Part shown: piece after piece, positions 1-5,872 of the stretch | How the letters are laid out: each line of letters opens with the position of its first letter | Position numbering within the stretch: position 1 is the first letter of the stretch | NCBI GenBank assembly: GCA_016188625.1 | Contig: JACPHL010000082.1 | Location: 1-8,736 of the forward strand | Reading direction: 5' to 3' | DNA: 8,736 bases | DNA from: Candidatus Rokuibacteriota bacterium | Lineage (GTDB): Bacteria > Methylomirabilota > Methylomirabilia > Rokubacteriales > JACPHL01 | Translations under genes and position numbers: made by a program | Notes under the pieces: generated by a model | Databases searched by the model: none | What the model saw: the letters and a program-made list of their open reading frames with translations, nothing else | Told to the model about the DNA's origin: nothing

Positions 1-1
1 G

Positions 2-73
2 GGACAAACTTTTGGTGCAACCAATGATCTTCCCTGCTTTATTGGCTTGACTTATCATGAGACTGGGTTCTAA
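2..73 (+). CDS. Possible C-terminal tail of an upstream gene (partial)
   Basis: The frame starting at base 2 is open from the window edge to a TAA at 71-73 and encodes 23 residues ending in LTYHETGF. The stretch reads like ordinary protein, but it is too short to assign to any family. If real, it overlaps the first possible start of the next gene (ATG at 57) by 17 bases, as in a tightly packed operon. A second frame, starting at base 3, is also open from the edge but stops at 48-50, so this choice rests only on the look of the residues. No function can be given. Confidence 0.3.
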   Translation, partial: GQTFGATNDLPCFIGLTYHETGF

Positions 74-386
74 GATCAAGCCAGGGATGAAACCTGTGCG
101 AGCTAGCTTGCGATTCAGTGAACGGGAGGCGTTCGGGCGATTTTGCGTCGCCCTAACGGAAGACCATGTGCCGTTTAGCCATCGAGGGTTTCAAACTCTC
201 GTAATCGATCAGGCACGATTTGCCCGGCTGCCCGGCGAGTCTCGACGGCTTTTTGAGCTATTCAGTAGCAAGGGCTGGGTAGAGGTGTGGCCAACGGCCG
301 CAGCAGGCAAGCGATCAATTCCTGGTAAAGAAGAGGCAGCCTCTCGTCTCAGGAGGTTCACAGAGCGGTTAACTAAAGCTCTCTAA
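57..386 (+). CDS. Small hypothetical protein, 109 aa
   Basis: I do not recognise this family. The product is a soluble, basic protein with no membrane segment or signal peptide. Its core (about residues 16-80) mixes short predicted strands and helices and contains FSEREAFGRF and GESRRLFELFSSKGWVEVWP; the last 25 residues are charged and helical. The ATG at 57 has no clear ribosome site. An in-frame ATG at 87 (MKPVRASLRF) follows AGGG directly and lies after the stop of the preceding frame at 73, so the true protein may be 99 aa. Its TAA (384-386) touches the ATG of the next gene (TAAATG), so the two are probably translationally coupled. Codon use is far less GC-biased than in the rest of the window, consistent with acquisition from another genome. 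Confidence 0.5.
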   Translation: MRLGSKIKPGMKPVRASLRFSEREAFGRFCVALTEDHVPFSHRGFQTLVIDQARFARLPGESRRLFELFSSKGWVEVWPTAAAGKRSIPGKEEAASRLRRFTERLTKAL

Positions 387-742
387 ATGCGGGAACCCCG
401 CACGCGGATCACGCTGTTTCTTCCTGCCCCTGTCACGCTACCTCAACACTTCCTGGTTGACGAAGTTCTCACGGCGCTGATCGAGGTCTGTGGCGGCGTA
501 ACGGCGAGCCAACAATTCCCCGCCGTCTTCAGCGGTTGGTGGTTGAAGACCCCACCCTTACCGGTTACTTGGAAGCACTCAAGCGGCGGTGTCAGCAAGA
601 TTTTGACCAAGACGTTGTCTGGATAACCGTTCATCACGTGGATCGAATTGTCCCGTTCAAATCAGGACACGCCGAGCGCCCCGCGCGCTTGACAGTCCCA
701 GGGGGGCCGGGTAGGCTCGAAGGAGAACGACGTCGCTCGTGA
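387..742 (+). pseudogene. Small hypothetical protein, frameshifted and probably internally deleted
   Basis: The gene opens with ATG at 387, immediately after the stop of the preceding gene. The first frame encodes about 52 plausible residues (LFLPAPVTLPQHFLVDEVLTAL then GGVTASQQFPAVFSGWW-like text ending at about 542). After that the original frame turns into Ser/Thr/Lys-rich nonsense and stops at 626. From about 536 a second frame continues as VVEDPTLTGYLEALKRR and then VVWITVHHVDRIV, and runs to TGA at 740-742. The two halves resemble a single small hypothetical family that I recall only loosely, in which a segment of roughly 20 residues lies between the GWW-type motif and the last helix. 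If that is right, codons are missing at the break as well as the frame. The last 25 or so codons are GC-rich and unlike the rest, so the native stop may also be lost. No function is known. Confidence 0.5.
689..717 (+). promoter_or_regulatory. Sigma-70-type promoter for the DUF169-UroD gene
   Basis: A perfect -35 box TTGACA lies at 689-694. A 17-base spacer separates it from TAGGCT at 712-717, which matches the -10 consensus at the first, second and last positions. Transcription would start near 724, about 30 bases before the ATG at 756. The site lies on the GC-rich side of the composition change near 665. Box match and spacing are seen in the sequence; activity is inferred. Confidence 0.5.
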
Positions 743-743
743 G

Positions 744-750
744 AAGGGAG
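744..750 (+). promoter_or_regulatory. Ribosome binding site AAGGGAG
   Basis: AAGGGAG ends five bases before the ATG at 756. It is the strongest Shine-Dalgarno match on this strand and fixes the start of the DUF169-UroD gene. Confidence 0.6.
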
Positions 751-755
751 TCCCC

Positions 756-2562
756 ATGATCGATCCCAAGACTGCCGACCAGGCGCTCCAGACCTACGTC
801 CGGCCCCAGACCTTCCCGGTGGCGATCCGGATGCTCCGGCCCGGCGAGCCGATCCCCGAGAAGGCCAAGCGCCCGGCGCGCGACTTCAAGAAGCTCTCGA
901 TGAACTGCCAGGTCATCGACATGTCCCGGCGCTACGGCTGGATGATCGCGCTGACCCGCGAGGACCACATCTGCTCGCTGGGGATCACGGCCCTCGGACT
1001 CGACAAGCCCACCCACCTCTACGCCTCGGGCACCCTCTGCGAGGGGATGTACACCGAGACCGCCGAGGCCGGCCAGCGCTCCGAGGCGGCCGTGGACAAG
1101 TTCGCCCCGGGCGAGTACGCCTGCCTCCTGGTCTCCCCGCTCGACCGCTGCGCCTTCGAGCCGCACCTGGTGGTGGTCTACGCGAACCCGGCGCAGGTGA
1201 TGCGCCTGGCCCAGGCCGCCCTCTGGAAGCGCGGGGGGAAGCTCGCCTCCGCCTTCGGCGGGCGGATCTCCTGCTCGGAGACCATCGTCACCACCATGAA
1301 GACCGACGAGTGCCAGGTGATCCTCCCCTGCTCCGGGGACCGGATCTTCGGGCAAACCCAGGACCACGAGATGGCCTTCACCATCCCCTGGCACAAGATG
1401 GAGGAGATCATCCGGGGCCTGGAGGGGACCCATCGGGGCGGGATCCGCTACCCCATCACCCAGTTCATGGAGTACGAGGCCAAGATGCCGCCGAAGTACC
1501 TCGAGGTGAACCGGCTTTGGGACGTCCAGGCCGGCCGGGCCCAGTACACCGGGCGCGACCACGTGGTGGCGGCCTACAAGCGGAGCTTCACCGACCGGGT
1601 CCCGGTCTACCCCATCACCGCCTCCTTCGCCGGGACCCTCGACGGCCTCTCGATCGAGGAGTACTGCACGGACCCCCAGAAGGCGGTCCGGGCCCAGCTC
1701 AACTACTATCGCCAAGGAGGCCGAGGCGGTCGGGTGCGGGGTCAAGTACTCCGACTACGTCGTCCCCTCCATCGCCACCCACGTCCTCCAGGAGGACAAG
1801 GGGAAGCTGGCGAAGCTCGAGATCCCGGACCCGAGGAAGGCCGGCCGCCTCCCGGGGTTCCTGGAGATGTGCGAGGGGCTCGTGGCCGCCAAGCTCCCCA
1901 CCGCGGTGGGGGCGGTGGTGGTGGGGCCCTGGACGATCGCCATGCTCATGCGGAACCCCGAGGTGATGCTGCTCGACACCTTCGAGGACCCGGGGTTCAT
2001 CCACGAGCTGATGCGCTTCACCACCGAGTACTGCAAGGTCTTCGGGGACGCGGTCCTCGCCACCAAGATCGGACTTTCCTTCTCCGAGCCCACGGCCTCC
2101 ATCAGCCTGGTCTCCCCGGACAACTACCGGGAGTTCATCAAGCCCTACCACAGGGAGCTGGTGGAGGACTTCAAGGGCAAGAAGGTGGGGGCGACGGTCC
2201 ACCTCTGCGGGCCGACCTACCCGATCTACGAGGACCTCATCGAGGCCGGCTTCACGACCCTCTCCATCGACCTCGATCAGCAGGCCGACCCGACCCTCAA
2301 GGTGGACCAGCTCCGGCGGCTGAAGGAGGTGGCGCGGCGGCGGGTCGTGGCCATCGGCAACGTGGACGCCACCATGTTCGAGCGGGCGACCCGGGCCGAG
2401 ATCGAGGCCGAGGTCCGGCGCTGCGTCGACACCGCCGCGGCCGACTCGGCCTTCATCCTCTCCACCTCCTGCGAGATCCCCCCGCGCTCCAAGCCCGAGA
2501 TCGTCCAGTGGTTCATGGAGGCGGCCCGCGAGTACGGCCGCTACGAGCGCCTCCCGGGCTGA
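756..2562 (+). pseudogene. DUF169 domain fused to a UroD/MtaA-family corrinoid methyltransferase domain, frameshifted
   Basis: Residues 1-~255 match DUF169 (COG2043, function unknown): QTFPVAIRML near the start, conserved cysteines at 51 and 73 (EDHIC), and SGTLCEG at 91-97. A UroD-type domain starts at about 265 with TGRDHVVAAYKRSFTDRVPVYP. The first frame is sensible to about residue 318 (1709), then becomes Arg/Gly-rich nonsense up to 2582. The protein continues in the +1 frame from about 1708-1711 (AKEAEAVGCGVKYSDYVVPS) to TGA at 2560-2562. There His-Leu-Cys (2200-2208) and Cys (2470-2472, STSCEIPP) match the zinc ligands of MtaA/CmuA methyltransferases, which heme-pathway UroD lacks. Such enzymes move methyl groups to or from a corrinoid protein, and one is encoded nearby on the other strand. 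MtaA has about 12-16 more residues between the NYY and AEAVGC regions, so codons seem lost at the break. There is no intervening start, so this is a fusion and not two genes. It could be a true pseudogene or a sequencing/assembly error. Confidence 0.75.
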
Positions 2563-2585
2563 CCCGACCAGGCGGGGCATAAGAG

Positions 2586-2622
2586 ACACGCGGGCGGTCT
2601 CCGGACCGCCCGTTTCGCGTGT
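2586..2622 (+). terminator. Terminator hairpin after the DUF169-UroD gene
   Basis: A perfect 9-bp GC-rich stem (CGGGCGGTC 2591-2599 with GACCGCCCG 2604-2612) closes on a TCCG tetraloop 28 bases after the stop codon and is followed by TTT. An outer 5-bp arm (ACACG 2586-2590 with CGTGT 2618-2622) can extend it. The T run is short, so it may act partly as a barrier to convergent transcription or as an RNA 3' end. Confidence 0.6.
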
Positions 2623-2656
2623 GGGTCCTGCCGACTTTGGAGCGGGTAGGAGGCCC

Positions 2657-2674
2657 CGCCGGGGGTTCCCGGCG
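2657..2674. repeat. Intergenic hairpin
   Basis: A perfect 7-bp inverted repeat (CGCCGGG / CCCGGCG) with a GGTT loop lies in the gene-free gap between the two convergent transcription units. No T run follows on either strand. The rest of this 250-base gap, apart from the terminator and the element at 2775-2806, holds nothing I recognise; no tRNA or small-RNA fold is evident. Confidence 0.4.
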
Positions 2675-2774
2675 AGCGAATTCGGGCGAGCCGTGTGGCC
2701 GTGCGCAGCGCAGGGCAGGGCGGAGCGCGCGGGCCCGAAAGCACCTACCCAGAGGGTCGGATCTTGGCCCGCCC

Positions 2775-2806
2775 CCTCAGGGGGTTGGGGGGTCGCGCGG
2801 AGCCCC
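2775..2806. repeat. Intergenic repeat element, copy 1
   Basis: The copy contains CCTC, a G run, GGTTGGG (2783-2789), seven other bases, and GCGGAGCCCC (2797-2806). A second copy with the same two blocks and the same 7-base gap lies at 6997-7032. A small hairpin, CCCCC (2772-2776) with GGGGG (2780-2784), overlaps its left side. It lies about 60 bases downstream of the - strand shikimate kinase stop, the same relative side as copy 2 has to the HAD gene. It may be a member of a genome-wide intergenic repeat or a terminator-like structure. Confidence 0.45.
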
Positions 2807-2868
2807 GGCCGAGCCAGCTACAACGCCTCACCCACGCGACCCCCGGAAAAGCCCGTGTGGCTGGAGCG

Positions 2869-3438
2869 CTACGCGCGAGAGTCGGGCGGGCGGGCGCGCA
2901 TCCTCTCCGCGCCGGCGGAGCGCTGCCGCTCGCCGAGGAGCCGGAGGATCTGCCCGACCACCGCGTCCACCCCGAGGTGCGAGGTATCCACGCGAGCGTC
3001 GGCCCGGGCGTAGTAGGCCTCCCGCTGCCGGTAGAGGGCGAGGAGGTCCTCGCGGCTCCGCCCGGCCAGCATCGGGCGGTCGCCGCTCCGCTGGGCCCGC
3101 GCGTAGAGGCGGTCGAAGTCGCCGTCGAGCCAGACGACCGTCCCAAGCCGTTTCAGCCGCTCCATGACCCCGTCCCGGCACGGGAACCCGCCGCCCGTGG
3201 CGATGACGTGCCCGCGCTTCTCGGCGAGGAGGTCGAGGACCTCCGCCTCCAGGGCGCGGAAGTAGGTCTCCCCGCGCTCGGCGAAGATCTCGGGGATCGG
3301 CTTCCCCTCCCGCGCCACGATCATGTCGTCGGTCTCGACGAAGCAGAGGTCGAGGCGGCGGGCCAGGAGGCGGCCGACCGCCGACTTGCCCGCCCCCATG
3401 AACCCGACCAGGATGACGTTGGCGCTCCCCGACCCCAT
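2869..3438 (-). CDS. aroK: Shikimate kinase
   Basis: A 189-aa cytoplasmic enzyme that phosphorylates shikimate with ATP at the 3-hydroxyl, the fifth step of the chorismate pathway. The standard features are present in order: Walker A GFMGAGKS (residues 12-19), ETDDMI with the shikimate-binding Asp (37/38), the YFRALE arginine (61), the GGG loop (82-84), the lid arginine in RPMLAG (121), and a YRQREAYY helix (136-143) whose Arg and Tyr are typical near the adenine site. ATG at 3438 is chosen because it puts the P-loop at the usual distance from the N terminus. A GTG at 3495 would add 19 unlikely residues and overlap the preceding gene. It is the last gene of the four-gene - strand run, 49 bases after the activation-domain protein. 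aroK more often sits beside aroB, so this position is unusual. The protein looks complete and functional. Confidence 0.92.
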   Translation of the reverse strand: MGSGSANVILVGFMGAGKSAVGRLLARRLDLCFVETDDMIVAREGKPIPEIFAERGETYFRALEAEVLDLLAEKRGHVIATGGGFPCRDGVMERLKRLGTVVWLDGDFDRLYARAQRSGDRPMLAGRSREDLLALYRQREAYYARADARVDTSHLGVDAVVGQILRLLGERQRSAGAERMRARPPDSRA

Positions 3439-3487
3439 GGCCCGATCATAGCAGCCGCGGCCGGTCGAGGCCAGCCGTCGCGCCGGC

Positions 3488-4210
3488 TCAGGCACGGCCG
3501 ACGGTGACCGTCGCGGCGGCCCGGCGGAAGGGGCAGCCGGCCGCCCAGCAGCGGCGGCACTGGACGAAGTAGTGGTCCACCCGGGCGACGGGGCCGATCC
3601 CGACCGCGAAGCTGATCGTCTTGGCGGGGCTCATCACCCCGGCCGAGGAGAGGGCGATCCCGGCGGGTCCGCCCGGGCAGAGGCGGAAGAAGGCGGGCTG
3701 CTCGCTCAGGGCCCAGCCGGCGTAGCCCGGGCTGATCCGGTTCGTCACCCGGAGCCCCTCGGGGATCGCCGCCAGGCAGAGGGCGTCGTTGGCCCACTCG
3801 GCCAGGCACTCGACGGCGGCCGACCCCGCGCTCTCCAGGAGCCCCGCGTGGAGTGCCTCGCCCGCCTCCTCGAGCTCGCGGACCCTGACCTCGATCCCCT
3901 CCCCCACCGTGACCAGGCCCACCCCGAGCGCCTCGATCGGCCCCCAGTGGTGGTGGATGTCGGGGATGTGGAACTCGGTCCCGTCGGCGAGGGCGATGAG
4001 GTCCGGCTCCTGCGCGACAACCCGCGCCGCCCGGTAGACGAGGCGCGGGGCCATGAGCCGCTCGGCCTCGGCCAGGGCCTCGGCGTAGCGCGCGGCGGGC
4101 GGGGCGGGACCGGGCCGGTAGGCGTGGAAGCGGACGACCTCGTCGGGGTCGATCCGGAGGGGGATGGCGGTGAGGAGGGCGGCCTCCTCACTGAGGACCG
4201 AGCCGATCAC
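3488..4210 (-). CDS. Stand-alone methionine-synthase activation-domain protein (corrinoid reactivation)
   Basis: About 240 aa, cytoplasmic. The C-terminal half matches the MetH activation domain, which binds S-adenosylmethionine and helps reduce and remethylate cob(II)alamin. RISPGY (158-163) reproduces the R-x3-G-Y SAM motif of MetH. It is followed by ALSSAGVMSPAKTIS (186-200), equivalent to the LTESFAM...SVSG stretch. A conserved-looking central region (GLVTVGEGIEVRVREL, 98-113) precedes it. The tail has three cysteines in C-x2-C-x4-C (218, 221, 226), which could hold a metal or an iron-sulfur cluster; MetH lacks these. GTG at 4210 is the first start after the stop of the upstream gene at 4239, with a weak ribosome site. 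An open frame continues upstream to 4381, but that part is the shadow of the Hcy gene. Position between the Hcy methyltransferase and aroK, and one gene away from the corrinoid protein, supports a reactivase role for that system. Start uncertain by some codons. Confidence 0.78.
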   Translation of the reverse strand: MIGSVLSEEAALLTAIPLRIDPDEVVRFHAYRPGPAPPAARYAEALAEAERLMAPRLVYRAARVVAQEPDLIALADGTEFHIPDIHHHWGPIEALGVGLVTVGEGIEVRVRELEEAGEALHAGLLESAGSAAVECLAEWANDALCLAAIPEGLRVTNRISPGYAGWALSEQPAFFRLCPGGPAGIALSSAGVMSPAKTISFAVGIGPVARVDHYFVQCRRCWAAGCPFRRAAATVTVGRA

Positions 4211-4238
4211 CGGCCAGACGCCGGACGACGGGCGCCGG

Positions 4239-5144
4239 CTACCGGCCGCGCCGGGCCCGCACGACCTCGGCGATCCGGCGGATGTGCTCGGGGGTGGAGC
4301 CGCAGCAGGCCCCCACGATGTTGGCGCCGGCATCGAGGAGCCCGGGGTAGTCCCGCACCATCTCCTCGGGGCCCAGCTCATAGGTGACCCGGCCGCCCCG
4401 GGTGATCGGCAGCCCGGCGTTGGGGTAGGCGATGAGCGCGACCGGGGTGACGGCTCGCATCTCGCGGATGATCACGATGGCCCGGTCCGGCCCCCGGCCG
4501 CAGTTCATTCCCACCACGTCCGCGCCCCCCGCCAGGAGCTTCTGCGCCACCTCGGGCGGGCTCTCGCCCCACATGGTCCGGTCCCGGTCGTGGAGCTCCT
4601 CGTACTGGAAGAACATGGTCGTCATGACCGGGAGGTCGGTCACCGCCTTGCAGGCGCGGATCGCGGCCAGGGCCTCCTCGGGGTACATCATGGTCTCCAC
4701 CGCGAAGAGGTCCACGCCGCCCTCGGCCAGGGCCTCGGCCTGCTCCCGGAAGTTCTCGAACAGCTCGGCCTCGGTCACGTCCCCGTAGGGCTCGACGATG
4801 TGGCTGGTGGGGCCGATGGAGCCGGCGACGTAGCCGCCCGGGGGGCAGACCTCGCGGGCGAGCCGGACGCCCTTCTCGTTCAGCTCACGGGTCCGGTCGC
4901 CGAGCTTGTAGGCGTCGAGCTTGAGGCGGGTCCCGCCGAAGGTGTTGGTCTCGACGAAATCGGAGCCGGCCTCGAAGTAGGCCCGATGGATCCCGCGGAC
5001 GATGTCGGGGCGGGTGTCGTTCCAGAGCTCGGGGCACGCCCCGTCCACGAGCCCGGCGGCGAAGAGCATGGTCCCGTAGCCGCCGTCGAAGACGAGGGGC
5101 TCGGCCTGGACCCGCCGGATCAGCTCCCACCCGCGCCCGGGCAT
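4239..5144 (-). CDS. Homocysteine S-methyltransferase (MetH Hcy-domain type)
   Basis: A complete 301-aa single-domain zinc enzyme of the Hcy/BHMT family, expected to transfer a methyl group to homocysteine, giving methionine. Motifs follow the MetH N-terminal module: DGGYGTM (20-26), FVETNTFGG (63-71), GSIGPT (108-113), GMNC (212-215) and GACCGSTPEHI (278-288). The zinc ligands would be Cys215, Cys280 and Cys281. No cobalamin or folate domain is attached. ATG at 5144 is seven bases after the corrinoid protein's stop; the GAGG overlapping that stop is a modest ribosome site. Its neighbours make a methylcorrinoid protein the likely methyl donor, rather than betaine, S-methylmethionine or free methylcobalamin. 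The acceptor is inferred from family; another thiol is possible. Confidence 0.85.
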   Translation of the reverse strand: MPGRGWELIRRVQAEPLVFDGGYGTMLFAAGLVDGACPELWNDTRPDIVRGIHRAYFEAGSDFVETNTFGGTRLKLDAYKLGDRTRELNEKGVRLAREVCPPGGYVAGSIGPTSHIVEPYGDVTEAELFENFREQAEALAEGGVDLFAVETMMYPEEALAAIRACKAVTDLPVMTTMFFQYEELHDRDRTMWGESPPEVAQKLLAGGADVVGMNCGRGPDRAIVIIREMRAVTPVALIAYPNAGLPITRGGRVTYELGPEEMVRDYPGLLDAGANIVGACCGSTPEHIRRIAEVVRARRGR

Positions 5145-5151
5145 GCGCGCC

Positions 5152-5820
5152 TCAGGGCCTGGCCGGGGCCGCCGCCCCCGCCAGCTCCTTGGCCTTCACC
5201 ACCGCCAGGGTCGAGTCCTTGGCGTAGCCGTCGGCCCCGATCTCGTCGGCGAAGGCCTGGGTCACCGGGGCCCCGCCCACCATCACCCGGACCCGGTCGC
5301 GGAACCCGGCGGCGGCGAGGGCGTCGATGGTCCGCTTCATCGCCGGCATGGTGGTGGTCATCAGGGCCGAGATCCCCACGATGGTGGCGTGGTGCTCCCG
5401 GACCGCCTGGACGAAGGTCTCCGGGGCCACGTCGCGCCCGAGGTTGAACACCTTGAAGCCGGCCCCCTCGAGCATCATGGCCACCAGGTTCTTGCCGATG
5501 TCGTGGAGGTCGCCCTGCGCCGTGCCGATGACCACGGTCCCGAGGTACCCCGAGGTCGCCGACGCCGTGATGAGCGGCTTCAGGAGGTCGAGCCCCGCGT
5601 ACATGGCGCGGGCCGAGAGGAGGACCTGGGGGACGTAGTACTCGTTCCGCCGGAACTTCTCCCCCACCACGTCCATCCCGGGGATCAGCCCCTTGAAGAT
5701 GATCGCCTTGGGGTCGAGCCCCTGGTCGAGCCCCTCCCGGGTCATCCGGCCGACCGTCTCCCGGTCGCCCAGGATGAGGGCCCGGGCCATCAGGGGATAC
5801 GGGAAATCGTTGTCGGACAT
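5152..5820 (-). CDS. Corrinoid-binding methyltransferase protein (MtaC/MtbC/MtgC type)
   Basis: A 222-aa soluble methyl carrier with the two-part fold of MetH module 3 and methanogen MtaC/MtbC. The N-terminal helical cap (about 8-90) contains GLIPGMDVVGEKF and YYVPQVLLSARAM. The Rossmann B12 domain follows, with TAQGDLHDIGKNL, where D104-x-H106-x2-G109 supplies the lower axial His to cobalt. It also has SALMTTTM (151-158) and VGGAPV (181-186). The protein shuttles a methyl group as methyl-Co(III) between a methyltransferase and an acceptor enzyme. Full length for the family. It heads the - strand run: the Hcy methyltransferase begins seven bases after its stop. The promoter at 5840-5868 lies just upstream. 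Only 52 bases separate this ATG from the preceding gene's stop, so a cobalamin riboswitch cannot fit there. The substrate cannot be read from the sequence. Confidence 0.9.
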   Translation of the reverse strand: MSDNDFPYPLMARALILGDRETVGRMTREGLDQGLDPKAIIFKGLIPGMDVVGEKFRRNEYYVPQVLLSARAMYAGLDLLKPLITASATSGYLGTVVIGTAQGDLHDIGKNLVAMMLEGAGFKVFNLGRDVAPETFVQAVREHHATIVGISALMTTTMPAMKRTIDALAAAGFRDRVRVMVGGAPVTQAFADEIGADGYAKDSTLAVVKAKELAGAAAPARP

Positions 5821-5839
5821 GGCCGTCGCTCAGTCTCTG

Positions 5840-5868
5840 TTTTTAGCACAGCCTCCCCGCCCTGACAA
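5840..5868 (-). promoter_or_regulatory. Sigma-70-type promoter of the corrinoid operon
   Basis: On the - strand, TTGTCA (5863-5868, five of six matches to TTGACA) is separated by exactly 17 bases from TAAAAA (5840-5845, four of six matches to TATAAT). This is a rare AT-rich spot in GC-rich DNA. It places the transcript start near 5833, about 13 bases before the ATG at 5820. The -35 box lies only four bases downstream of the CDF stop, so the corrinoid genes can be transcribed separately from the transporter. Confidence 0.6.
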
Positions 5869-5872
5869 GCCG

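Noticed and set aside
1695-1720. Programmed ribosomal frameshift in the methyltransferase gene
   Set aside because: No slippery heptamer or stop-codon shift site is present, and residues appear to be missing, which recoding would not explain.
756-2562. Reading the UroD domain as hemE
   Set aside because: The HxC and later Cys zinc ligands and the corrinoid neighbourhood match MtaA/CmuA-type methyltransferases instead.
657-2589. Long - strand open frames opposite the DUF169-UroD gene
   Set aside because: They are Gly/Ala/Arg/His-rich with no motif, and mirror a gene with strong + strand motifs. High GC removes stops from the opposite frames.
2623-2868. tRNA or small RNA gene in the convergent gap
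   Set aside because: A GGTTC-like patch near 2664 has no matching acceptor, D or anticodon arms; only simple hairpins are visible.
4211-4381. Longer N terminus for the activation-domain protein
   Set aside because: This extension lies entirely over the Hcy gene's C-terminal coding region, which has clear zinc motifs, and its residues are low complexity.
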